Shown one piece after another: positions 8,624 through 17,055 of a DNA stretch of 64,000 nt. The notes beneath the pieces were generated by a model that had not been told where the DNA came from, did no database searches, and saw only the letters and a list, made by a program, of their open reading frames with translations. The translations under genes were made by a program, and so were the position numbers. Source of the DNA: JABDIP01 sp965237625 (GTDB lineage Bacteria; Pseudomonadota; Alphaproteobacteria; DSM-16000; Inquilinaceae). The first letter of the stretch is position 1, and every line of letters begins with the position of its first letter. Location of the stretch: positions 321,859 through 385,858 of the forward strand of contig CBDEGD010000014.1 of assembly GCA_965237625.1 (NCBI GenBank). Direction: 5' to 3'.

Positions 8624-9805
8624 TCACGCCAAGGCCTTGGCCGTCTGCGCCGCCTGTGTCGTCAGCAACTCATCATAGATCGCCAGCGTGTCGGCAGTCA
8701 TCCGCGCGCGGCTGAAATTCTGCGACACATGGGCGATGGCCTGTTCGGCCATGGTACGGCGCTGATATTCGTTGAGGTCGAGCGCCTTGTTCAGTGCCTC
8801 GGCCAGGGCAGCGGGGCTGTCCGGCGGGGTCAGCCAGCCGGTCTCACCGTCGATAATGGTTTCCACCGTCGCCCCGATATTGGTTGCGATCACCGGCCGG
8901 CCAAGCGCCTGGGCCTCGACCACGGTGCGGCCGAACCCTTCCGGCTCGATCGAGGCGCTGACCACCACATCGGACAGCTTGTAGGCGGCGGCCATGTCGT
9001 CGCAATGGTCGGTGATGTGGACAATCGCCTCCAGGCGCAGCTTCTCCACCAGCGCCTCCAACTCACGGCGATAGCCGGTTCGGCCCTGGTCGGAACCGAC
9101 AATCAGGCAACGGATGTCGGTGCGGCCCAGCTCGGCCAGAGCCTTCAGCAACACCGAATGGCCCTTCAGCCGGGTCAACCGGCCCGGCATCAGGATGACG
9201 GGCATGCCGTCGGCCAGCCGCCATTCGGTGGTCAGCTTGATGACCCGCGCCGGGGGGACCGCCTCGGGCGTGAAGATCTCCAGATCGACGCCGCGCGGCA
9301 CGACCCGAATCTTGTCCGGATCGACCTTGTAGGTCTCGCGGATGTGCTGGCCGATGAAGTCGGAGATCGCGATCACCCGGTCGCTGCGCACCATGACCGA
9401 GTTGTAAAGCTTCTTCAGCGGGTTGGTGCCGCCATAGACGCCGTGGAAGGTGGTGACGAACGGGATCTTGCAGCGCCGGCTGGCGGACAGCGCGCTCCAG
9501 GCCGGCGCCCGGCTGCGGGCGTGGATCAGATCGACTTTCTCATCGCGGATCAGCCGTACCAGCCGGCCGACATTGGCGCGCATCTTAAGCGGGTTCTTGG
9601 TGTGAAGCGGCAGCTCGATATGCCGCGCGCCGACCCTCGGCAGCTCGCGCGTCATGGCGCCGCCGGAGGACGCCACCAGCGCGGTGCCGCCATGGGCCGA
9701 AATCGCCGCAGCCACGTCGATGCAACCGCGCTCCGCGCCCCCGGTCTGCAGTCCGGGAAGGACTTGCAGCACCACCGGGCCGTTCGGTTTGTCAGAGTCG
9801 GTCAC
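8624..9805 (-). CDS. Glycosyltransferase family 4
   Basis: Cytoplasmic retaining glycosyltransferase of GT-B fold, 393 residues. The N-terminal acceptor domain begins VVLQVLPGLQTGGAERGC. The C-terminal nucleotide-sugar site carries the E-x7-E motif in EPEGFGRTVVEAQALGRPVIA. The start is read as GTG at 9805 because no suitable ATG lies before the conserved N-terminus. It probably adds a sugar to lipopolysaccharide or another envelope glycan; donor and acceptor cannot be told. The upstream alpha/beta hydrolase is divergent. Confidence 0.85.
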   Translation of the reverse strand: MTDSDKPNGPVVLQVLPGLQTGGAERGCIDVAAAISAHGGTALVASSGGAMTRELPRVGARHIELPLHTKNPLKMRANVGRLVRLIRDEKVDLIHARSRAPAWSALSASRRCKIPFVTTFHGVYGGTNPLKKLYNSVMVRSDRVIAISDFIGQHIRETYKVDPDKIRVVPRGVDLEIFTPEAVPPARVIKLTTEWRLADGMPVILMPGRLTRLKGHSVLLKALAELGRTDIRCLIVGSDQGRTGYRRELEALVEKLRLEAIVHITDHCDDMAAAYKLSDVVVSASIEPEGFGRTVVEAQALGRPVIATNIGATVETIIDGETGWLTPPDSPAALAEALNKALDLNEYQRRTMAEQAIAHVSQNFSRARMTADTLAIYDELLTTQAAQTAKALA

Positions 9806-9859
9806 GATGCTAACGTTGCGGCGCTGCTAGGCGGTGCAGCAAATCAGAGGTCTCCCGGA

Positions 9860-10690
9860 ATGGGCCGATCGGCCGCACTCTATACATTATCTCTGTCGGA
9901 CGGTGCCAGCATTGCGTTTCGCCGGACCGGCGCAAGCCGGTCGCCCGGTGCCCTGCGGCAGCCTGGCGTGGTGTTCTGCGGCGGCTTCCGATCCGACATG
10001 ACCGGCGGCAAGGCACAATACCTGGAAGGGCTTTGCCAGAGCCGGGGCCAAGCGTTTCTGCGCTTCGACTACGCCGGACACGGTGAGTCGAGCGGGCGTT
10101 TCGAGGATGGGACGATCGGCCGCTGGTTGGGCGACACGCTGGCGGTTCTCGACGATTTGACGGAAGGGCCGCAGATTCTGGTCGGGTCATCGATGGGCGG
10201 ATGGATCGCGGCCTTGGCGGCGTTGGCGCGACCGAATCGGGTTGCCGGTCTGCTCGGTATCGCCGCTGCGCCGGATTTCACCGAAGAGCTGATCTGGGAT
10301 CGGCTGTCCGGGGAGCAGCGGGCCCGACTTCTTGAAGATGGCCTTTTGCTGCGCCCTTCCGACTACGATGAACGTCCCGACCCCATCACCCTGCAGCTGA
10401 TCGAAGACGGTCGGACTCATCTGTTGCTCGGGGCCCCGGTGGAAATCAACGTGCCAGTCCGGCTGATCCACGGCATGGCCGACCGGGATGTGCCCTGGCA
10501 ACAGAGCCAGCGGCTGGCTGAGCGAATCGCCGGATCGGATGTCCGGCTCACGCTGATCAAGGATGGCCAACACCGGCTGTCGCGTCCGGACGATCTGGCG
10601 CTGATCGGGACCGAGCTGGAGCGGCTCACCGGCAGTATTGCTGACGGACCAGCGCCCGGCTCCAGCCGCGCCGAAACAGCACAAGGATAA
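9860..10690 (+). CDS. Alpha/beta hydrolase
   Basis: A 276-residue serine hydrolase of the alpha/beta fold. The nucleophile elbow is VGSSMGGW, with the acid in GMADRDV and the histidine in DGQHRLS. The oxyanion region reads FCGGFRSDMTGGKA, as in bacterial proteins near palmitoyl-thioesterase and esterase families. The ATG at 9860 gives the natural N-terminus; the frame stays open far upstream, but that part is antisense to the glycosyltransferase. Its last 65 bp overlap the end of the convergent membrane-protein gene. Substrate unknown. Confidence 0.82.
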   Translation: MGRSAALYTLSLSDGASIAFRRTGASRSPGALRQPGVVFCGGFRSDMTGGKAQYLEGLCQSRGQAFLRFDYAGHGESSGRFEDGTIGRWLGDTLAVLDDLTEGPQILVGSSMGGWIAALAALARPNRVAGLLGIAAAPDFTEELIWDRLSGEQRARLLEDGLLLRPSDYDERPDPITLQLIEDGRTHLLLGAPVEINVPVRLIHGMADRDVPWQQSQRLAERIAGSDVRLTLIKDGQHRLSRPDDLALIGTELERLTGSIADGPAPGSSRAETAQG

Positions 10691-10970
10691 TCATTCCAGG
10701 GACCGACAGAAGGGCCGCGACCAATCCAATGGCGCCCGCCAACGGCCATAGCAGGAATTCGGACGAGCGAGGATCGGCTAGGGCGCCGGGCACGTAGTGC
10801 TGTGCTGCTACCTGTATCGGGTCCGGTGCGGCGGGCCCGGTCATGGCGAGAAATTCCCTGGCCGCGAGCTCGAATAGAGGCACGCCGTCATGCCATAGAA
10901 CCAACCCGTAGGACAGCATCAGAACCGATGGAATCAGCAGGATGCATCCGAACCCTCGTACCAAGGTCAT
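10626..10970 (-). CDS. Two-helix membrane protein, paralog A
   Basis: A 114-residue protein with one hydrophobic segment at the N-terminus (GCILLIPSVLMLSYGLVLW) and a second near the C-terminus (GAIGLVAALLSVPGMIILVLF), followed by a positive tail. Between them is an extracytoplasmic loop beginning GVPLFE. It is clearly related to the next gene at 11144-11470: both share LRG/VRG-G, WxxGVP(L/V)FE, LLWP and the second-helix pattern. The ATG at 10970 follows GAGG. No function is known. It overlaps the 3' end of the alpha/beta hydrolase tail to tail. Confidence 0.65.
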   Translation of the reverse strand: MTLVRGFGCILLIPSVLMLSYGLVLWHDGVPLFELAAREFLAMTGPAAPDPIQVAAQHYVPGALADPRSSEFLLWPLAGAIGLVAALLSVPGMIILVLFRRGWSRALVRQQYCR

Positions 10971-11143
10971 GGGGCTATGGTCCTCGATTGCCAGATTGCG
11001 ATACCGTGAGCTATCGGCCGCAATCAACAACGTTCGAACCCCGTCGCGCATTCCCAATTCTCAACCACAGTGTGAAGAGTAGGAGATTGTGCATTGAAAT
11101 ATAGACAACATCCAAAACAGTGACCGTGTCCCGACTGCTGGTT

Positions 11144-11470
11144 TCAGCGCATCAGCCGGCGGCGGCGGCGGCGGAACAGGCTGACAATCAGGATTCCGGG
11201 CAGCGCGAACATCACCGCGATCAGCCCGAGCCCCAAGGCGACCGGCCACAGCAGGATGTTCACCAGGAACGGATCCCAGATCGATGGGTGCAGGTAGCGC
11301 TGGATGATCGCCTGGGCGAGATTGAGGCTCTCGGAATGCGCCTTGAACCAATATTCGCCGCCGGTCTGTTCGAAGACCGGCACGCCGCCCTGCCAGATCA
11401 CCGCTCCGTAAACAATCACCAGCACGGCAATCAACAGCAACGCCCAACCAATGCCGCGCAGAATGCCCAT
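11144..11470 (-). CDS. Two-helix membrane protein, paralog B
   Basis: A 108-residue protein starting MGILRGIGWALLLIAVLVIV, with a first membrane helix, a GGVPVFEQTGGEYWF loop and a second helix (VALGLGLIAVMFALPGILIV), ending in a run of six arginines. It is the tandem paralog of 10626-10970. The ATG at 11470 is preceded by AGGGGCGG; the longer in-frame reading upstream crosses the region next to the tRNA gene and looks non-coding. Function unknown; inner-membrane location is inferred from the helices and positive tail. Confidence 0.7.
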   Translation of the reverse strand: MGILRGIGWALLLIAVLVIVYGAVIWQGGVPVFEQTGGEYWFKAHSESLNLAQAIIQRYLHPSIWDPFLVNILLWPVALGLGLIAVMFALPGILIVSLFRRRRRRLMR

Positions 11471-11680
11471 GGCCCGCCCCTGAATTATCCGACTCGGGCG
11501 CATTAGACATGAGGGAAGGACGCTTTGCAAAATCCGGGAACGATCCCGTAGCGAACCCGCCGCCAAACCGCGTGCAAGCAAATCTTGCGGAAGTCCCTTC
11601 GCGCCAGTATCGTGCCGCCGCTTTCTGGCTTGATATGAAGCCGACACCCGATTGCCGGGCATCGGCTCGTCAGGCTCAGC

Positions 11681-11770
11681 GGAGGGGTGGCCGAGTGGCT
11701 GAAGGCGCACGCTTGGAAAGCGTGTAGGGGCGAAAGCCTCTCGCGGGTTCGAATCCCGCTCCCTCCGCCA
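11681..11770 (+). tRNA. tRNA-Ser (anticodon GGA)
   Basis: A 90-nt class II tRNA. The acceptor arm GGAGGGG pairs with TCCCTCC, the D-arm is GGCCGAGTGGC and the anticodon stem is CACGC/GCGTG with loop TTGGAAA (anticodon GGA at 11715-11717). A variable arm with a GCGAAAGC-type core and T-arm GGGTTCGAATCCC follow. CCA is encoded. No integrase or attachment duplication was seen beside it. Confidence 0.97.
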
Positions 11771-12089
11771 CTAAGCCCTTGATATACAACCTGAACCGAG
11801 AAGGATTCGAACCGCCCGAACGGTTCGCGGCAGTCCGCGGGCATTTGCGGCTCAGCCCCATGGAATCGGGACCGAGAGGCAGCAGGAAACAGACTTCGTT
11901 GACGGAGCCGGGTCGGTTTTCTCTATTCGGCCATTGCGAGGTTCGCTTTCTCGGTCGGGTGGCGCGCCGCCAAACTGCCCAGCAAACCGGGACCACCTCG
12001 GCGAAAAGTTCGCTGAACAGTGACAATGCCCACCCTGCAGCTTCAAGCCGATTTGCGCTGACAATGCCCCCGCGGACGCATGGTGGTGC
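11771..12089. other. 319-bp stretch after tRNA-Ser without a gene
   Basis: No gene recognised. A 7-bp stem CGAACCG/CGGTTCG with a 6-nt loop (11808-11827) lies about 40 bp after the tRNA and might end its transcript, although no T-run follows. The rest shows no clear coding signal on either strand. Confidence 0.45.
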
Positions 12090-12905
12090 TCAGGCCCCGG
12101 CAACCTCCGCTACCGGCAGATCCAGGAAATCCGATATGGCCGCGTTGAAGGCCCCGGGCGCGTTGATGTTCGCCACATGCGCCGCATTCGGGATCTCGAT
12201 GAAGCTGCCACCTGGCGTGGCATCGGCCATGGCGCGCATGACCTCTGGCGGCGCGCCCTTGTCCAGGCCGCCGCCGACATAGAGGATCGGCACCTTCGCG
12301 CGCCCCAGATGCCTGAGATAGTCCAGAGTCCTCAACGCCTGACAGCAGGCGATATAGCCGTCCGGACTGTTGTCCAAGATCATGCGGCGGATCGCCTCGA
12401 CTCCGTCGGCATGGCATGCGCGCCAGTCGTCGGTCAGCCAGGTCGCCAGCGTTCCCTCGACGATCGCCGCCAAGCCGCCGGCGGAAACCTTCGCAATACG
12501 GTCGTCCCACATGGCTTTGAACGGCGGCGGCGCGTCGGCGCGCCCGTCGGCGCAGACGACCCGCTCGATCCGGTTGGCGTGATCGATGGCGAGGCCCAGC
12601 CCCGTCATGCCGCCCATGGACAACCCCATGAACGCGGCCTTGCCGATGCCGAGATGGTCGAGAAGCGCGATCACGTCGCCGGTCAGGTCGGCGAAGCCGT
12701 ACGGACCAGGCGGCGTGGAACTGCCGCCATGGCCTCTTGTGTCGTACCGCAATACCCGGTAGCCGCGAGTCAGATGCGCGATCTGCGGATCCCACATCGA
12801 CAGATCGGCGCCCAGGCTGTTCGACAGCACGATCCAGGGCGCATCGGCGGCCCCGTCGACGCGGGTGTTCAGCGTCACATCGGCGAGGTCGATCCGGCTC
12901 GTCAT
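12090..12905 (-). CDS. Alpha/beta hydrolase, 3-oxoadipate enol-lactonase type
   Basis: A 271-residue alpha/beta hydrolase resembling PcaD. The nucleophile elbow is GLSMGGMTG, with the acid in VGGGLDKGAP and the histidine in NAAHVANI near the C-terminus; GYRVLRYDTRGHG is the typical strand-loop. The ATG overlaps the stop of the monooxygenase gene upstream (ATGA), so the two are translationally coupled. Coupling to a flavin monooxygenase suggests that it hydrolyses a lactone or ester made by that enzyme. True beta-ketoadipate activity is unproven, since no other pca genes are near. Confidence 0.8.
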   Translation of the reverse strand: MTSRIDLADVTLNTRVDGAADAPWIVLSNSLGADLSMWDPQIAHLTRGYRVLRYDTRGHGGSSTPPGPYGFADLTGDVIALLDHLGIGKAAFMGLSMGGMTGLGLAIDHANRIERVVCADGRADAPPPFKAMWDDRIAKVSAGGLAAIVEGTLATWLTDDWRACHADGVEAIRRMILDNSPDGYIACCQALRTLDYLRHLGRAKVPILYVGGGLDKGAPPEVMRAMADATPGGSFIEIPNAAHVANINAPGAFNAAISDFLDLPVAEVAGA

Positions 12906-14008
12906 TCGGCGGCCCGTCTGGAGACGGCGATGGCGTCGTTGACGCGCGGCAGCACCTGCTCGGCCAGCAGGATCATGGACCGCCGCCCGAGCTCGCGATC
13001 CGCCCAATCCTTGCCGGCATAGAGCAGCGTGCCGAAATCGCCGACCGTCTCGTGGAAGGCGAGAAGATCCTCGGTCACCTTGTCCGGCGTGCCCCAGATG
13101 ATCAGCGCGTCGCAGACCGCGTCCAGCGTCACCTCGTCGTCGGGCTGCTCGCGATATGTCTTGAAGAGTTCCAGCCGATTGTGCTTGCGCATCTTCGTGA
13201 CGATCTGGTGGTAGTAATAGCGGTACGGGCTGTTCGGCCCCATGGCGTATTCGCGCGCGGTGTCCAGATCGTCGGCGACGAAGACGCTCTTCGCCACCCG
13301 CCAGTTCGCCGGATCGGCCGGGCGGCCGACCCGCTCGCAGCCCTCGACATATTTCGGCCAGTGGCTCTTGACCCATTGCGGCATCAGGAAGTTGGCGCTG
13401 ATCGGCTCCCAGCCGCGGGCGGCGGCTTCCGTGACGCCTCTTGAGAAAGGCGCGACCGCGGTGACGATGATCGGCGGGTGCGGCCGTTGAAGCGGTTTGG
13501 GCATGACGCCCTGCCCGATCTCGGTGAGCTGGGTGCGCTCGGTCGAAATCGTCCAGTACTTGCCCTCAAGATTGTAAGGCGGCTCGCTCTCCCAGATCTT
13601 GAGCACCATGTTGATGCCCTCGAGGAACATCTCGTTGCGATTGCTGTCCAGGTTGCCGAACGCCTCGGCATCGGACATCAGGCCACCCGGCGAAATGCCG
13701 AAGTTGAAACGCCCGTCCAGCATATGATCCAGCATCGCGACCTGCGCGGCGACCGCCGCCGGGTGGCTGTTGGGCATGTTCACGGTGCCGGTGCCCAGGC
13801 GGATATTCTTGGTCGCCTCGGCCAGCGTCGCCAGGAACATCGCGCAGCTGGTGATGTTCTCGGCCTTGTCGGTGACGTGCTCTCCGCAATAGCCCTCGGT
13901 GAAGCCAAGCTCGTCGGCCAGGATGAAGGCCTCGCGATCCTCGCGCAGACATTGCCGCCAATCCTTCTCCAGCGGGTGGATCGGCATGGTGAAGAATCCG
14001 AGTTCCAT
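12902..14008 (-). CDS. Luciferase-like (LLM) flavin-dependent monooxygenase
   Basis: A 368-residue protein of the bacterial luciferase superfamily, which uses reduced FMN and O2. It begins MELGFFTMPIHP and contains ADELGFTEGYCGEHVTD, IRLGTGTVNMPNSHP and DGRFNFGISPGG, typical of the TIM-barrel flavin site of limonene/alkane-type LLM enzymes. The flavin reductase gene 240 bp upstream on the same strand can supply the reduced flavin, and the coupled hydrolase follows. The substrate cannot be inferred; a terpenoid, ketone or heterocycle is possible. Confidence 0.85.
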   Translation of the reverse strand: MELGFFTMPIHPLEKDWRQCLREDREAFILADELGFTEGYCGEHVTDKAENITSCAMFLATLAEATKNIRLGTGTVNMPNSHPAAVAAQVAMLDHMLDGRFNFGISPGGLMSDAEAFGNLDSNRNEMFLEGINMVLKIWESEPPYNLEGKYWTISTERTQLTEIGQGVMPKPLQRPHPPIIVTAVAPFSRGVTEAAARGWEPISANFLMPQWVKSHWPKYVEGCERVGRPADPANWRVAKSVFVADDLDTAREYAMGPNSPYRYYYHQIVTKMRKHNRLELFKTYREQPDDEVTLDAVCDALIIWGTPDKVTEDLLAFHETVGDFGTLLYAGKDWADRELGRRSMILLAEQVLPRVNDAIAVSRRAAE

Positions 14009-14100
14009 CGTGACCTCCGGTGTCGTGACCGATTTGAGGATAGTTTCATCTTTGCGTCAGGAATAATTATTATGGATAACTGTCGCCATCAGAAAACTTG

Positions 14101-14226
14101 ATGGAGGCGGCGTTGGTCTCGATCCACCAGATTCGGTCGCCTGCGCGCCGACCGCTGGCGCCGCCGGGCCATCTGTTCCTGGAAGAAATCCGCAAGGAAG
14201 TCGCGGCGCTGACAGGGATACCGTGA
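14101..14226 (+). pseudogene. Possible remnant of a LysR-type regulator C-terminus
   Basis: A short open stretch of 41 codons reads RRPLAPPGHLFLEEIRKEVA near its end, which resembles the last helix of LysR-type regulators. There is no DNA-binding or effector domain upstream in any frame. It lies in the gap between the LLM monooxygenase and the flavin reductase. It may be a decayed copy, or chance. Confidence 0.25.
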
Positions 14227-14245
14227 CCAGTATGAGAATTGCGGG

Positions 14246-14761
14246 CTAACCGTTCGCCGCGAGGCCGAACGGTCCGAGCTGACCTTTGCCGACGACGAGA
14301 GGAACGAGGTCGGTGCATGCGTGGCTCAGCACTTCGCCGACAACGATCTCGTGATCGCCGCCCTCGTGGCGGCCATAAGTCCGGCATTCGAAGACCGCCG
14401 CACAACCGGCCAGCACCGGCGTGCCGCCAAGCCCCTTTCGCCACCGCAGCCCGTCGAACCGTTCCTCGACCGCGGTCGAGAAGGTCTTGGGCAGATCGGC
14501 CTGGTCGGCGGACAGCACATTGATGACGAACCAAGGGTTCTCGCGGAAATCCCCGAGGCTTCCGGCCTTCAGCGCGATGCTCCATACAATCAGCGGCGGA
14601 TTCATCGACACCGAATTGAAGGAGCTGATCGTGAAGCCGATCGGCCTGCCGTCCCGGCCGATCGTCGTTACGATCGCAACACCGGTCGGAAAGCAGCTCA
14701 GGGATCTGCGCAGTTGCCTGGGATCGACCCGGTTGGTCGAAAGGATCGCCGGTGCGTTCAT
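14246..14761 (-). CDS. Flavin reductase (HpaC/DIM6 family)
   Basis: A 171-residue NAD(P)H:flavin oxidoreductase of the split-barrel fold, the small component of two-component monooxygenases. The conserved N-terminal part reads LRRSLSCFPTGVAIVTTIG, followed by PIGFTISSFNSVSMNPPLI (flavin site), and a GRHEGGDHEIVVGEV motif near the C-terminus. AGGAGG lies 6 nt before the ATG. It probably provides FMNH2 to the LLM enzyme downstream. Its promoter is shared with the divergent LysR gene, with dyad operators in between. Confidence 0.88.
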   Translation of the reverse strand: MNAPAILSTNRVDPRQLRRSLSCFPTGVAIVTTIGRDGRPIGFTISSFNSVSMNPPLIVWSIALKAGSLGDFRENPWFVINVLSADQADLPKTFSTAVEERFDGLRWRKGLGGTPVLAGCAAVFECRTYGRHEGGDHEIVVGEVLSHACTDLVPLVVGKGQLGPFGLAANG

Positions 14762-14802
14762 GGCCGCCTCCTAGTGACGGACCAAAGGTAGAGATTTGCT
14801 GC

Positions 14803-14827
14803 ATCAGACCAAATTATAATATCTGAT
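14803..14827. promoter_or_regulatory. LysR-type dyad operator 1 (ATCAGA-N13-TCTGAT)
   Basis: An exact inverted repeat ATCAGA at 14803-14808 and TCTGAT at 14822-14827 surrounds an AT-rich core containing TTATAAT. It lies between the divergent flavin reductase (start 14761) and LysR gene (start 14939), where a LysR protein would bind. Function is inferred. Confidence 0.55.
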
Positions 14828-14834
14828 CTTTTCC

Positions 14835-14852
14835 ATCAGGAATTCTTCTGAT
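14835..14852. promoter_or_regulatory. LysR-type dyad operator 2 (ATCAG-N8-CTGAT)
   Basis: A second inverted repeat with the same half-site, ATCAG at 14835-14839 and CTGAT at 14848-14852, lies 8 bp from the first dyad. A paired arrangement of recognition and activation sites is usual for LysR regulators. Confidence 0.45.
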
Positions 14853-14938
14853 CGCCTCGACCATGCGGGCTCCGGCGCTTTCCACATGCGCGTTTCCGTG
14901 GTCCAGTCAGGCAAAGAGAAACAGTCGGGGCAACGACG

Positions 14939-15823
14939 ATGAACCTGCGACAACTCGAAGCCTTCCGCGCGGTTCGCGAGACCGGATCGACCACGCGCGC
15001 CGCACAGCGCATCGGACTTACGCAGTCGACGGTAAGCCGTCTCATTCGTCAGCTCGAGGATCATGTGGGCTACCCGCTGTTCGACCGCGACGGCGGCAGC
15101 CTGACGCTCACCCCCGCCGGGCTGGACGTCTACGAGGTCGCCGAGCGCATCATGGGCGAGGTCGAGCGCATCGAGCAGATGGCGCGCAATATCCGCCAGC
15201 GCAGTACCTCGACCATCCGACTGGCGGCGATGCCGGCGATCGGCACCTGCATGATGCCGGCGCCGATCCGGCGCTTTCTCGACGCCAACCCGGCGGCCCA
15301 TCTGAAGGTGGAGCTGAAATCCCGCGCGGAGGTCCAGGCGGCGGTGCGCGAAGGCCGCTGCGATGTCGGTCTTGTGACCCTGCCGCTCTCCGACGAGGGA
15401 TTGTCGGTTGCGCCACTGTGCGAGGTGGAGACGGTGTGCATCCTGCCGCCCGGTCACCCGCTTGCGCAGCAGTCACATGTCGCGCTGTGCGACCTGGCGG
15501 ATGAGCGGCTGGTCAGCATCTCCACCCAGACCATCCTGCGCTACCGGATCGAAGATGCGCTGAATGCCGCCGGCGTCACGCTAAGCTCGGTCTGCGAGGC
15601 CGAGTCGACCATCCTGGTCGGCAATCTGGTGGCCGAGGGGGCCGGCGTCGCCATCGTCCATCGGGTGGTCGCCGAGCATCTGGGTGACCGGGTGGTCGCC
15701 CGGCCGCTCTCGCCGACCATCACGCTCGGCTACGGCATCATCGAACGCAAGGGCGTGGCACGCCGTGCCCTGACCCAGCGCTTCGTCGACACAGTCAAGG
15801 AGACGCTGGGGCCGCCCGCTTGA
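14939..15823 (+). CDS. LysR-family transcriptional regulator
   Basis: A 294-residue LysR regulator. The winged helix-turn-helix is at residues 1-60 (MNLRQLEAFRAVRETGSTTRAAQRIGLTQSTVSRLIRQLE) and the periplasmic-binding-like effector domain from about residue 90. It is divergent from the flavin reductase gene, with two ATCAG-type dyads between them. The likely job is control of the 12.1-14.8 kb monooxygenase genes in response to their substrate. The effector is unknown. Confidence 0.9.
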   Translation: MNLRQLEAFRAVRETGSTTRAAQRIGLTQSTVSRLIRQLEDHVGYPLFDRDGGSLTLTPAGLDVYEVAERIMGEVERIEQMARNIRQRSTSTIRLAAMPAIGTCMMPAPIRRFLDANPAAHLKVELKSRAEVQAAVREGRCDVGLVTLPLSDEGLSVAPLCEVETVCILPPGHPLAQQSHVALCDLADERLVSISTQTILRYRIEDALNAAGVTLSSVCEAESTILVGNLVAEGAGVAIVHRVVAEHLGDRVVARPLSPTITLGYGIIERKGVARRALTQRFVDTVKETLGPPA

Positions 15824-15852
15824 GACTTGGTGTTAGGAGGTCATGTCCGCCG

Positions 15853-16914
15853 TCACCCCGGGAGGGAGGACAGAGTCGCGTCGTTGAGCGGCAGGGTCAC
15901 CGGCTCGCCGCGTTCCGCCGAGCAGTCCGCGGCGATGTAGACCTCCATCACCTTGCGCGCCTGCTCCGCCGTCACCAGGACCGGCTTGTCCTGGGCGCAG
16001 GCGGAGATGAAATGGTGCGTCTCCGGCGCCATCGGGCCGGCATAGACGTGGTCGACATATTCGCCGGGCATCGACGACATGGGGAACTGGATGCCGTGTT
16101 CCGCGGTGTTGAGGATGACGTCCTTATGGCTGTCGTCGACCATCAGCGCACCCTTGGTCCCGACCATCTCGAGCGTCGTGGTCGAGTAGTTCTGATAGCC
16201 GAGCGGCAGGATCCATCCGGCCCCGATGGTGAAGGCGATGCCATTGTCCATGGTGACGATGATCCAGGTGCAGTCGGGCGCGTCGACCCCCTTGCCCCTC
16301 ATGTAGCGATAGACGTTCTGGGCGTAGACCTTGACCGGCTTGGCCGGCTCCAGGCACCACAGCACGAAGTCGAGGTCGTGCGTCGCCTCCATCGCCGCCG
16401 GCGAGAGCTTGGTGCGGCCGGAGATCTTCGCGCCGAGGCTGCGCGTTATGTGCCGGCTGACCAGGGCCGAGACGGGCTCGCCGAGTGTCCCGTCGAGCAG
16501 GCTCTGGCGGATATAGGCGTATTTGGCGTTGAAACGCTGGGAATAGCCAATGGTGAATTTGACCCCTGCATCATTGGCGACGGCGATCAGCTGGTCGGCC
16601 TCGGCCAGGGTGATCGCGATCGGCTTCTCCAGGAAGACATGCTTGCCGGCCGACAGCGCGTCCAGTGCCATCGGGTAGTGCAGGTCCTCGGGTGTGGCCG
16701 AGATGATCACCGCGGAAACGTTCGGGTTGGCGAGGATCTCCCGGTAGTCGGCGGTTGCCGTGGCCGGCGCATAGCGGGTGCGCATCTCCGTCAGCCGCTC
16801 GGGCCGGGTCTCGGCGATGTGGATCGCGCCGACCTGCGCGTCGCGTTGCGCCGCCTCGATGCGAATACCGCCGCACCAGCCGGCGCCGATCACCCCAAGT
16901 TCGATCTGGTTCAT
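15853..16914 (-). CDS. Gfo/Idh/MocA family oxidoreductase (copy 1)
   Basis: A 353-residue NAD(P)-dependent dehydrogenase of the inositol dehydrogenase/glucose-fructose oxidoreductase family. A Rossmann fold at the N-terminus (LGVIGAGWCGGIRIEAA) is followed by the EKP motif (HVFLEKPIAI) and the substrate domain (THDLDFVLWCLE). The ATG at 16914 is preceded by AAGGGTGGGAAAG. It is related to the copy at 26126-27259: both end in A(E/K)RGEPVxLPL and share D(S/T)H(K/R)DV. It probably oxidises a sugar or sugar-acid derivative. It ends convergently with the LysR gene at 14939. Confidence 0.85.
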   Translation of the reverse strand: MNQIELGVIGAGWCGGIRIEAAQRDAQVGAIHIAETRPERLTEMRTRYAPATATADYREILANPNVSAVIISATPEDLHYPMALDALSAGKHVFLEKPIAITLAEADQLIAVANDAGVKFTIGYSQRFNAKYAYIRQSLLDGTLGEPVSALVSRHITRSLGAKISGRTKLSPAAMEATHDLDFVLWCLEPAKPVKVYAQNVYRYMRGKGVDAPDCTWIIVTMDNGIAFTIGAGWILPLGYQNYSTTTLEMVGTKGALMVDDSHKDVILNTAEHGIQFPMSSMPGEYVDHVYAGPMAPETHHFISACAQDKPVLVTAEQARKVMEVYIAADCSAERGEPVTLPLNDATLSSLPG

Positions 16915-17014
16915 GCTTTCCCACCCTTTTCGGCCCGCGACCGAACAAATGGTGGGCGGCACAACCGGCCAGGTAAAATTCGGATTTCGGCTGCAGCTAT
17001 GCGAATCTTGCGGC

Positions 17015-17053
17015 CCAGAGCACGATGAGATGAGGTCAAGTGACCTCATCTCT
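17015..17053. repeat. Dispersed palindromic element, copy 1
   Basis: It contains GAGATGAGGTCA / TGACCTCATCTC around a 2-nt centre, preceded by GAGCACGAT. The same about 35-bp sequence occurs in reverse orientation at 39921-39956 with a single centre change. This copy lies just past the end of the LysR gene and upstream of a MocA-family gene. It may be a REP-like or MITE-like element, or a bidirectional terminator. Confidence 0.6.
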
Positions 17054-17055
17054 AT

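Noticed and set aside
8729..9859. N-terminal extension of the alpha/beta hydrolase frame
   Set aside because: The extension is antisense to the glycosyltransferase; the hydrolase family starts near the ATG at 9860.
11681..12089. tRNA-Ser as an attachment site of an integrated island
   Set aside because: No integrase gene and no second copy of the tRNA 3' end were seen in the window.
12905..13376. Upstream extension of the enol-lactonase-like gene
   Set aside because: It overlaps the LLM monooxygenase in another frame; the ATGA overlap gives the natural start at 12905.
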